Below are positions 49,001 to 59,212 of a stretch of DNA of 64,000 bases, piece by piece. The notes beneath the pieces are model-generated. The model was not told the DNA's origin. It did no database searches and saw only the letters and a list, made by a program, of their open reading frames with translations. A program made the translations under genes and the position numbers. This DNA is from Hevea brasiliensis (taxonomy: Eukaryota; Streptophyta; Magnoliopsida; Malpighiales; Euphorbiaceae), in NCBI RefSeq assembly GCF_030052815.1, contig NC_079507.1, positions 64,807,144 through 64,871,143 of the forward strand, in the 5' to 3' direction. Numbering within the stretch: the first letter of the stretch is position 1; every line of letters begins with the position of its first letter.

Positions 49001-49691
49001 CTTCTACAAATGTATCTCTCACCAATGCCAAATACGCTTGGCATCCACGCCTCAATATTTTTCTGGCACTAATTGCTGAATATGGAGCCACGCTCCTGTC
49101 ACCATCAAAGCTAAACTCTTCCACACCAGGTATGTGGAAATACACCTTTTTGTTCCTGCAGTCTAAGGTGGCATAATGAGTTGCCAACCAATCCATCCCC
49201 AGGATTACATCGAAATCCATTACTGGTAGAGGAACCAAGTCTGCTGGGAGGATCTTTCCATCCATTACCACTGGGCTACCCGGAAAAACCATATCTACAT
49301 CTATGTTGTCACTAAGTGGGGTAGCTACTGACAAAGGGCACTCTAAAGTTGTGGGGTTTCTACCCAACCTCATGGCAAACACAGGGGAGACAAATGAGTG
49401 GGTAGCACCCGGATCTATCAAAACACGAGCCTCATAAGAACAGACCAGAAGAATACCTGCCACAACTGCATTTGAAGCTTGAGCATCCTGGTGGGTCAGG
49501 GTGAAAACCCGAGCTTGACCCCTACCCTGAGTGGCAGAACCCTGATACTGGCTTCTACCTCCTGATCTGCCTCCAAATCCACGTCCCCCTTGTCCTCGGC
49601 CTGGTATTGCTGCCATGTTGGAAGTACCGGATACAATGGCGAGGAACATTATGAGAACCTGTGACCCCATCGTGGCTCGAAAGCAGGGCAT
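46051..49691 (-). pseudogene. Gypsy pol: protease, RT, RNase H, integrase, chromodomain-like end (frame-broken)
   Basis: From right to left: an aspartic protease with [10 protein letters not shown] at about 49400 (family D-S/T-G, here D-P-G); a reverse transcriptase starting at [15 protein letters not shown] with [29 protein letters not shown] and, in a second frame, the catalytic FIDD at 48412-48423; RNase H with YCDAS and TDHKSL (about 47980-47800); an integrase HHCC zinc region ending CLTCQKVK near 47215; the first catalytic Asp in [10 protein letters not shown] near 47140. The remainder of the integrase core (46560-47075) survives only in scattered frames. The C-terminus at 46150-46551 carries APRYIGPFEV and HPVFHISMLRKY, then the chromodomain-like VDYQVRQLRSKQIPMVKVLW. 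At least three frame changes separate these blocks. Confidence 0.85.
46056..46068 (-). other. Polypurine tract of the gypsy element
   Basis: AAGGGGGGAAGAA on the minus strand directly precedes the 3' LTR start TGTAACACC. It is the expected plus-strand primer for reverse transcription. Confidence 0.85.
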
Positions 49692-50687
49692 TCTCTAGCA
49701 AAGTGACCTGGTTGGCCACACGAAGCATACTCTGAACCCATCAAACAAGGTCTGAATGTCCTCTTCCACACTGCGTGCACAAGGTGCCAAGGAGGATCTG
49801 AACGAGCAGGCTTACCGCTGCTTTGGATCATGCAGTGCGAACCCTCGGGATTTGTGTCTAAAACCACTCCTCTTATTTCTGCTTTTTCCTCTGTAAGTAG
49901 TTTGGCCACCACCATCCGTAGTACCCATGTGGGGAACACCTGAAGAACCCTCTGCTCTGTTTTTCTTTGCTCTCCCGCTGTCATCCACAGCATAGCTAAT
50001 CTCAATCTGTCTGGCTCGATCAACCACCACATCAAAAGTCTGATCAGACATCATGGCAGTTCGCATACCTCTGTCAAGCCCCTTTAGGAATCTTTTCACC
50101 TTCATAGTCTCTGTAGATCTGCTTTGTAGGGGCATATCTGCTCAATTCGAAGTGCAGAGCATATTTATCTACGGACACGCCATTCGTCTTAAGGCCTCAA
50201 AGGCCCACCGCTTCGATCTCTGAAGCTTTACGCACACACCGATTGATAAAAAGTTCCAAACTGAGCCCATGTCAATCCCTCCATCCGGGGTAACACGTAG
50301 TCATTCATCCATTGTCTAGGCATAGGCCCCATGACATGCTGCACACACTCTATCAGTCTTCTATCAGTCAACTGTAATTCTGTTCCTGCCTGTCTGCAGG
50401 AATCTAAAAACCGGTATGCATCGTCTGACACATCATAAGTTTGAGCACCAACTTCTTGAAATTTATGATCTGTTTGTAAGATTCCTCTCTTGGTGCGGTG
50501 GATGCTGCTTGTAGAGGGTGGACCATATCTTGCGCCATCATATCGATGGTTCTCTGTGAACCGGCTAGAGTAGCGCCATGGGGTCCATGGGACCTGTGCC
50601 ATAAGGGCCCGATCTGTCTTGGGGTGGCTGCTCCTCTACTTGAGCGACTCTAGGCCTCCTACCCGCCTCCTCGGGGCGGCGCCTCAT
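49640..50687 (-). pseudogene. Gypsy gag (frame-broken)
   Basis: The likely first codon gives MRRRPEEAGRR at 50687, soon followed by a frame change. The main retrotransposon gag block is then read at 50228-50602 (AQTYDVSDDAYRFLDSCR, MGPMPRQWMNDYVLPRMEG). After another break it continues at 49812-50135 (KVKRFLKGLDRGMRTAMM, RARQIEISYAV), and in a third frame reaches a CCHC zinc knuckle at about 49690-49740 reading [13 protein letters not shown]. The first cysteine of the knuckle is not in frame. Gag builds the cytoplasmic particle and packages element RNA; this copy should not make a complete protein. Confidence 0.8.
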
Positions 50688-50950
50688 CTGTCGAAACACC
50701 GTCGGGCACATCTGTTACAGTGCGATGGCGGCTCTCACCTTCTACGCATTTTCTGAAATTCGACATTAGCCCACAAAAATTCAAAGCGCTCATTACGGCT
50801 CTATAGACTCATATTTATACATAACATATGGAGCGAAACTAGAAGCAAAGATGACAATGCAAGGCGAATGTGGACCCTATATTTCGCATGTGACTCCTAG
50901 TAGACTCTTCCCAACACTTTAGACAACATTCCCTAAGAATCGGAGCCTAA

Positions 50951-50962
50951 GCTGCGATACCA
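50951..50962 (-). other. Primer-binding site region of the gypsy element
   Basis: The minus strand reads TGGTATCGCAGC four bases after the 5' LTR end GTGACA. The usual initiator-Met site is TGGTATCAGAGC, so two bases differ. The position is right for first-strand priming; whether this sequence still primes is unknown. Confidence 0.7.
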
Positions 50963-50966
50963 CATT

Positions 50967-53502
50967 TGTCACGACCCAACCTATGGGCGGACCGGCACTA
51001 GGACACAGGCGACTTAAAGCCCCAGGCCCGTAGTAAGCCTAACTGTTCATTAACCCAACTCTAAGGCCCATTTGGGCCCAATATCAAGAAAACAAACGAA
51101 CAGAGTCCGGCCATAAAATGGACTTTCCAACGGGGAGTTTTCGACTCACCCGACCTGTAAACACAATAAACAATCTATTGGGGAGCTCAGCTCACCCTCC
51201 ACATACTCATCAACATAATAATAAATGGGAGCTCAGCTCCCTCATCCAATCCATCAAAACAGACTTAAAATATTAAGTTTACAGGTCCAACATGAATATA
51301 ATATTACAGACCAAATTCAAATAATTACTGCTAACACATGCGGAAATTCTAAGAGTAATTAAAATTACACAAATATTGATAAACAACCTGCGAATGAGAA
51401 AAGCATGTTAACCAAAATAAAATCCTCCTGTAACCTGAAAAAATATTGAACAGGAGTGAGCGTTCGACTCAGAGAGTAAAATATCAATTTTAACCATAAT
51501 CTCTATAACTATCTAAATCTAATGCACCCTGTAGAGTGAAATGCAACATCCACATCATTTTCACATCATAACATCAAAAAGGTAATTTGGAGCACTCACG
51601 CACCCTGTAACATCAATCATAATATATGGGAGTGATCTCTATCTGACTCTCTTAAATCCAACTTTGGTGCCGTGAAGAACTCGGCTCGGACTTCCACTTA
51701 AATACCAAATCGGGGTCAGTGAAGAACTCAAGCCGTGTCTACCCCGAAGGACCGGGTCCCAGTGAAGAACTCAAGCCGTGTCTACCCGTCCTATCCATAG
51801 TCCACACCACATCACACGCACACTGCTCCAAATTACCACAACAACATACATGGCACTTTAACATTTATCAATGCATCATAAATCGTGCCTAGAGTTTAAC
51901 TACATAAATATATGCATATAAGTGATGCATGGGCATGCTGAACATATAATAATATCGACATTACAATTAACATTCATATTCTACTCCCCGACTTGACGAC
52001 AATCCTTTGTGGCGGTGGGCGGAGGAAGAAAGGCATCGGCTCACACGACAATCATATTATATTTATTTAATACAATCGACTCAATACAAACAAAGAAAAG
52101 ACCAATTACGTCCTAAGTCGTTAGAAAATCCGTGAGTCCCCTATACCTAGGACCTACCCAACTGCAAAAGGGCTAAAACGCACTTCTATATTCACAATCC
52201 ATATATCAACAGTTCAATCATATCACACGGCCCCTCCTGGCCCATCAAATCGATCATCCATCACAATATGTAAAATTTCAATTTAGTCCTTATTATTGAT
52301 CATTTTTGCAAAAACTGCCCAAACAAGCTCTAAAAATTATAAAACTTTGCCCCGCGGTCCTTAGCAATATTACTAAGCTATTGCAAAAAGAATCGTAATT
52401 TTCTAAGCTACCACGAATATTTTATGGATTTTTAATCCTATTTAAGCACTAGAAAATTATGAAAAAACAAGGTTCGGGTTTACCTTTGCCGATTCCGACT
52501 TCGGGAACGCGCTCGGGACGTCTGACAATGGGGGGCTGGCCAAAACCTCGATCCAATTCGGGGACTTTTCCAGAAGTGCATGCCCGAAATTTGCGGTCCA
52601 ATCAGCCGAATTTCCGCGAATCGAGGATACCTACACGAAGCCCATAACACGGGGGTTAGAACATAAATTTTTCAGAATTTTCTAAGCTCATTAAATGGTC
52701 GAAAATACACTACGAAGTTCCGTGGGACCCACCGAAAAACGGTGTCGGAAAAATTCGAAATTTATGTCGTTGCGAAGCTCTCGACGAATGGAGCGTGCTG
52801 GTGGCCTCGGTTTTCTCGTGGGATTCACGGTTTTCGAGAAATCTAGCCCAAAAGTCGAAATGGGCTAAAATCTTCCCGAGCAAAAATCGGACAATCCGCT
52901 CGATGGATTTCGGCGTTCTTGGTGTCTATGGAAAGCTCTCACCGAGTAGATGATTTTGGACACAAGACAATTTGGCCGGATCGGCGGTTTCGGGAAGTCG
53001 GCGCGGCAGCGCGCGCGTGAGGCGTTTTCCCACGCGTTCGGCGCCATTGGCCGGGTGGCGTGGCACGCGCTGCGGCTGGTGGCTAGGCGGAGAGGAGAGA
53101 GAAACGAGGGAGAGAAGGGAGAGAGCCATCGCGCGCGGGAGAAGAAAAGGAAGAAGGAAAAGGGCCGGTCCGATTCGACCGGTCCGATCCGGTCCGGTTC
53201 GATTCGGCCGGTTCGATTCAGGATACAAAATTTTGAATTTTTACTCTGCCTCGGGACCAAAAACGAGGTCCAAAAATTTCGAAAAAAATTCCATAAAACT
53301 CAGAAAAATACGTAGACTCCAAATATATTTTTAGTTTTGCCACGTGGTCTTTAAATTAATTTTTAAAAATCATCAAAGTTTATATTTTCGGAAAATCGAA
53401 CCCGATTTTTAAAATCCGAAAAATCTCAAAAAAATTCCTAAAATTCAAATAAAATTAAAATACCAAAAATACTCATAAATTTAAAATTTTTGGGGTGTTA
53501 CA
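50967..53502 (-). repeat. 5' LTR of the gypsy element
   Basis: 2536 bp. The left border TGTCACGACCCAACC adjoins the primer-binding region and the right border TGTTACA adjoins the duplication GAGAC. It contains the transcription start of the element. GC-rich purine-biased DNA at about 53080-53200 yields spurious basic open frames. Confidence 0.93.
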
Positions 53503-55728
53503 GAGACTGTTAGGTATTTTATTTTATTATTTGGGTAGAAATGTAATAATAAGAAGTACATATTTTTTTCTTGATAAGAATATCAAATTTTAAGGTTTTA
53601 TAATTTTTAGATTAGACTCTCAGAAAGACCATAGAGTCTGACAGTAGTAAATTACCACTGAGTGGAGTGTGCTTCCCGCTGAATGGTCAACTCAAATGTT
53701 TTCTCAACACAACTAGATTTTCAAATTAAGATAATTATAATTATATTTTATATAAGTGATTTATTTTAAATTAATTATAATTATAATTTATATAAAAAGT
53801 TTATTTTAAATTTTCTTATACAAAATTATAGTAGTATGAAATATTTTATCTTAGATTTGTATCTGTCCTCGTTTAATGAAAACTCTATCTTCTATTTGCT
53901 AGAAAACTTTTAGATGGATAAAATATTGATAAATTTTTGAAGAAAGATCACCCAATTTTTTTTATATAATATTTTAATTTAAGAACAAATATATTATATT
54001 TTCTCATTTTTAATCCAATTTTTTTTTTTTATATAAAAATTTTTGCTCTTAACAAACACAGCAAAAGTTTAAATCGTGACTGAGAAACCTCAGTCATACT
54101 TAAAAAAAAAAATATTAAGGTTAGGAAGTTCTTTCAGTAATAGTTGAAAAATAAAATGATCTCTTATGGATAAATTGCAGCTAGGGTTTCATTATACAAC
54201 AACCACTAACATTTTAGGGCAGATATGATCAGTCACCTATATTGAAAAGAAAGAAGTGAGCTGAGCCACCATAATGGAAAATATATATATAGTTAGAAAC
54301 ACTGTATTCCTAACACTAATTTTAAATTCTATCACATCATTTTGGGACTTCAATCACTCTATTAATTAGTAATTTGATTATTAATTTCTTACAAATTAGA
54401 CTCTTTCAAAGCTTTCCTGATAAAGAAATTGATAAAAACCATTTACTACTATAGATTAATCTTTAATTAACTTAATTAAAGATTTTATGAAAGCTCAGTT
54501 ACTATAAGAAAAAATATTTAATTAATTTAATTAACAAAAGGGTGATTACAAATTAATTTTTATTTTAAAAAAAATTTGTAAGTGAAATAAATTATGTGAA
54601 ATTTTTTCGCCATTTAACTCTGCCTTGATACTATTTTTTTTTACTGCCATTTAAAATTCTGAAGTAGGGTAAACATTATAGTTTAGCCGATTGAATAACA
54701 ATGAATCAATGCAAGTAATTAGTAGAAATATTAATATATTATGGTAAATTGTAGGTTGTTAACTATGAAATAATGAAGCCTCACCTGAAAAAAGAAAATG
54801 GGAAAAAAAATGAGAGGTGGAAAGAGAAGAGAAGCAATCAAAGGGAGTACTGGATAATGGTTGATATATGTTGAAGTAGGTCCATGAATGAGGCATTTGA
54901 AAGCAAAATTTTAAATTATTGTTATGTGATCTTTCACCAGATATGTAAAATTAGATACAATGAAGAGAGAAATGATTGCATGAGAATGACTGAGTTGCTT
55001 CTGTAGATAACATTTCATTGTCAATAATGTTCATCATTCATGAATCAATGCTTTGTTTGAGCTTTTGGTAGGGCTAGTTATAAGCTATTCCCAAGCTGCC
55101 TTTCCTTCTTCTAGTAGTAATATTGCAACTTATAATGGGACATTTGGTTTGCATTAGATCAATCTTTATTGTAGAAAAAAAAAAAGAATTTTTTTTTTAA
55201 AATTTCCCGTATCATAAAATTATAAATTACAAAATTATACTCTTAAATGGGAATACTTTTAATTAATTGTATTGCTACCTTAGTTTTAATTATCCATTAT
55301 GGGTACTATGAATTTTTTTGGAGACTCCAATGGCATTACGCATATGATATTGTAATTGAAATTAAATGGACATCGTAAGAGTAAGATAACATTTATAATA
55401 AGAAGAAAAAGAAAGAAATAACTAAAATAATATTGGGTTGGCCAGCTTGACTAATATGCTAAACAAATGCAAGAATTAGGTGGTTTTTTGGTGCTAAGCA
55501 TATGATCATATGAGAAAGCTAATTAAGCACAATTTAAGTTGAAAATATATCATATTTTGCTTTCTCACTTACCCACATCTTCATCAATTCACTATTAGAT
55601 ATATTAGTTATCTTCCATAATCATGTTTTTGCTCTTTGTCTTCCATCTTCCTGCCAATTCCTTTCTTAATTAATTCTACTAATTATTATTAGCTCTCTCT
55701 GTAAATTAAAAATACAAGCATTTAACTA

Positions 55729-55730
<2 letters not shown>

Positions 55731-55784
<54 letters not shown>
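55731..55784. repeat. Compound (GT)n(AT)n microsatellite
   Basis: Four GT units run into 46 bases of perfect AT repeat. Confidence 0.95.
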
Positions 55785-55790
<6 letters not shown>

Positions 55791-56406
55791 ATTTAATTAA
55801 ACGTTCATGTAAAATTATAATTTAATGATAATTTGGATCAAATCAAAACATTTATTTCAAGTCTATCTAATCAATTAAATTTAAAATTATATTTTATTAA
55901 TTAAAATAAAAAATACATATTTTTTAATATTTTCAATTTTATTAAAGTTGAAAATAAAGTAAACATATATTAATTTTTTTTATTTTTTTTTAATATAGAA
56001 GAAGAAGAGAATAAGATAAAGGAAAAACAAAAGAAAAAATAAAATACATTTTTCATAAATAAATGAATTAAAATATATTTTAATTTCAATTTCAATTATT
56101 TTTCTTAAGTGAATAAAAATGCAATAATTTAGTCTAATTTTTGAAAATTGAAATAATTGAATTATAAATAATTTAATGAAGTTTCTTTTTTTTTTTTGTA
56201 ATTAGGCTTTATTAAAATATATACTTATTTATTTAAAAAAATATTCTATAAAAATTCAATAAATAAAATTAAATAGAGTTAAAATATTTTAATTTAATTA
56301 AATTTTGAAATAAACTAAACCGACCAATTGTTAAACACTGCATATAATTGTGTGGTTTTTTGAAGTCAAACGGTGCGTGGTCCTACTTTTCCTTGAGTTG
56401 CTCCCA

Positions 56407-56453
<47 letters not shown>
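56407..56453. repeat. (ATT)n microsatellite
   Basis: A trinucleotide run of about 47 bases. A related AAT run with one G interruption lies at 56496-56531, on the complementary pattern, so the two could pair. Confidence 0.95.
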
Positions 56454-57143
56454 GCGTGTGCCCTAAGAGACCTTCCTAGGAAACTCATACACTTAAATAA
56501 TAATAATAATAATGATAATAATAATAATAATGAAACTACACAAGTCAAAAGCCACCGATCCTTAATTAAGACATGTGCTTCTTTTATAGTCGGGTGTATT
56601 ATGTATGCATTGCTGTACGAAGAATCAATAATTAAGACTTTGACAATTTTTAAATATATCTTAAATTTGATTATAAATTATTTAAATTTATTTTAATAAA
56701 ATTTAATTAAATCAAATATCTAAAAATATATACCCAATTTATTTTGACTTCAACCAAAAAAACCTTAGTAAATTTATTATTTCTTTCTTTTGCATGTTCA
56801 ATTATTTGGGATATGTAATGAATATGTATGATTTCATTGAATCTGCCTTGCTCTTGCTCGAAGAGTTTGACAAGTGTTCATGGGCTGTTTACAGACCCTC
56901 AGTCTATTATGTTTTTGTGGTTTGGTGTGAGGGGTGCGGCAGACGAGTAGATTGTATCTTACTGGGTTTTGAGTAAAAAAATTTAATATCCAACGTTAAA
57001 GAGCACTGCTATCCGGACCTTCCCCTGGTTGATGAATTGTTTTGGTGCTCCGTCAACTTCCTTAGCCTAAGATTCTACATGCTCTGCTTTGGTTTGATTC
57101 TTATTTTTTCAGCATTATGCTTTCCTTGGGGTTACTTTGTATG

Positions 57144-57195
<52 letters not shown>
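57144..57195. repeat. (AAT)n microsatellite abutting the TRIM
   Basis: About 52 bases of ATA/AAT repeat end seven bases before the left LTR of the TRIM element at 57202. Confidence 0.95.
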
Positions 57196-57201
57196 GTGAT
57201 A

Positions 57202-57848
57202 TGTCTTAAGAAAATAGGTCATATCTAACTCATCTACAAATGTTAGCTCAAAGGGGGATTAGTGTCCAAAGTTATATAAGGGGCACATTACCCCTATACT
57301 AAATTAATGTCGTATCTTAACACACACCTCCCTTACCCCGAGAATCGAACATCTTGAGCGTGAAATAATCATAAGAAGCTCAAACATTAGACGAGTGTAA
57401 CATCCCGTGCGACAAAGGAAAATAATCTGTGGCTGAAAGTAGGGCCTCGCTTGAGACCTATGACCAAATGGGGGATAAGAATGAACCGAATCATATATTA
57501 AAATAGGGAAAACTAATCACTAGAGGGGTCTTTTAGTGGAATGGCCTGGAGAGTTGAAAGAACTCCAGGATTAAAAGTGCTCGTTTAAGAGAAATCTTAG
57601 GATTGTTGATCTTCTGGAAAGTTCTCTCCACTTATGGGACAAAACCGTGAGGCCCAGGATGGGATGGGCCAAAGCGGACAATTCCTCTAGTGGTTGGAGC
57701 AGGGACGTTACAAGGAGGCTTTGATACCGTCTTAAGAAAATGAGTAAGGTCTAACTCACCTCCAAAAACTAACTCAAGGGAGAAGTAATGGTTAAAATTA
57801 TATAAAGGAAATATTACCTCTATCCCAAACCAATATAGGATGTTAACA
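57202..57848 (-). mobile_element. TRIM (terminal-repeat retrotransposon in miniature)
   Basis: Two 121-bp direct repeats, 57202-57322 and 57728-57848, share TGTCTTAAGAAAAT... and ...TTAACA ends (the right copy starts with C). They enclose about 405 bp without coding capacity. On the minus strand, GGTATCAAAGCCT directly follows the right repeat, a near-match to the initiator-Met primer-binding site. GGGGTAAGGGAGGTGTG precedes the left repeat as a polypurine tract. Both marks fix the orientation as minus. The interior includes CCAGGATGGGATGGGCC and GGTTGGAGCAGGGACG, which I recall as part of dispersed plant repeats. No target duplication is evident (TGATA left, ATATG right), so one flank has probably changed. 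No 5S-rRNA-like segment of the Cassandra type was noticed. Confidence 0.75.
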
Positions 57849-59212
57849 ATATGTGAAAAATAAATAGTATCTAAAATAATTTTACCAGAAACTTGAATTT
57901 GAAGTTTAAGGTGATATGATAGGTGAACATATCTATAATATTTAAACTTACTCTTGACATAACGATTGTAATGTGATGACAATATTATTCCACCAGTAAA
58001 AATTTTGATATAACATCACCATTTTTTTTTAAATTAAATAAAATTAATTATTGAATTACTAAATATATAATGATATCTATTTCATAAATTATTTCTGATT
58101 TAACTCGTATGCTAATAACTTCCAATTTTTTGGTGTTTACTGCTAAGATTCTTTCAATTTTGTTTTGGCGGAAATTCCTAAACTCACCTCCATTATAACA
58201 AATAAAACCTTATTTTTGTTTTTTAAATAATTTATACCCATCAAATCAAACTTGGCATCATAATTTCAGAATGTATTCCAAGCACACAATTAAGAGAATC
58301 AAACTTCCCATGCGATCATTGAAAAAGTTGAGAGAATATTTAGCTACTGTCTTCTCAGAATGAAAAATTAAACTTCATAACTCTTAACTAGCTGGAATAA
58401 TGGGTTCCATCTCCACACTTGAGTATCTGCTTTTTTATTGACATTGTGTTTTGTTCTATAAGATGTCACATCACTCATAAGTTTGTCTTCATTTACAGCA
58501 AAACCAAGTGCCATCTTTCATCAAATTGGAAAAAAAAAAAAGTTGCTTCATTTAATTCCACCGAACTCGTGTCTTATTTACAAAATTATTACATCTATTT
58601 ATACATGAAAATATAAGCTAATTTAAATAAGAATAATAATTGCTATAATTATACTACATAAATCTCCTATAATCATGCTAATTGTTGTAATTATATTACA
58701 CAAATCTCTTATAATCATGTTAATTACTGTAATTATGCTAACACTCACAATTTTCATTGTCATTAAATCGAACCAGATTGAATCCCCACTCAGCATTTGC
58801 AATGCACGAATGAATGGGTTGGTTAGCATCTGTTTGTAAATTACATTGGGCTAGGGCTAGTGAAATGGGCTTTACTCGAACAAAGGTCCTGACTTTGATA
58901 TTTGCGCTAGAAGCGGTAGCCTGGAAGGGGGCAAAATGATTTCAGGAAAAGAACATAAATTGGCAGTTTCCCAGTTGATATTTGACGCATCAATTTAAAT
59001 TGAGCATCATAGAAACCATATTCTGTACAGTGTCCACAATAGCAGGAACCAAAATTTTTGCAAGTATTACAGGAATGATAACTCGGTTATCAAATAATGA
59101 AATGGTTCCATCTATAACAAAGCTTAGAGATTAATAAGTAGGGCCCTGGCGTGTGAACTTTGCATGTTCACTAGGAAGTGAAACATTTGCTAGATGTGGA
59201 ACTAGGCTGCCA
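57849..59212. other. 3' flank of DRP5A and AT-rich spacer
   Basis: No gene is supported. At about 58640-58740 an imperfect tandem repeat built on AATCATG(T/C)TAATT and TATAATTATACTAC motifs is visible. The part adjoining 59213 (from about 58850) is less AT-rich and probably includes the DRP5A 3' untranslated region. Confidence 0.45.

Larger units (their letters stand above)
43553..53502 (-). mobile_element. Full-length Ty3/gypsy LTR retrotransposon (chromovirus, Tekay/Del-like)
   Basis: A 9950-bp element on the minus strand is flanked by the 5-bp duplication GAGAC at 43548-43552 and 53503-53507. The LTRs are 50967-53502 (5') and 43553-46055 (3'). The internal region holds a primer-binding site, gag, protease, reverse transcriptase, RNase H, integrase and a C-terminal GPF-type plus chromodomain-like segment, then a polypurine tract AAGGGGGGAAGAA against the 3' LTR. 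Domain order PR-RT-RH-IN places it in Ty3/gypsy. The C-terminal QVRQLRSKQIPMVKVLW segment and 2.5-kb LTRs suggest the Tekay/Del chromovirus clade. Intact duplications and closely similar LTRs indicate a fairly recent insertion. The coding region is broken by several frame changes, so this copy is unlikely to be autonomous as it stands. The extreme left base is C where the family has T. Confidence 0.93.
53508..57201. other. Intergenic AT-rich DNA with microsatellites
   Basis: No gene is supported across 3.7 kb. Long A/T runs alternate with simple repeats (listed separately). A less AT-rich stretch at about 56860-57120 has a short open frame with no recognisable domain and may be a fragment of something older. 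Confidence 0.5.

Noticed and set aside
56794..56976. 60-codon plus-strand open frame in a less AT-rich patch
   Set aside because: No domain, no splice partners and no promoter context were found.
56407..57195. Clustered trinucleotide tracts considered as a CRISPR-like or satellite array
   Set aside because: They are simple (ATT)n/(AAT)n microsatellites without unit-spacer structure.
57202..57848. Possible Cassandra element carrying 5S-rRNA-like LTRs
   Set aside because: The size suits, but I found no 5S internal promoter-like segment in the 121-bp repeats; kept as an unspecified TRIM.
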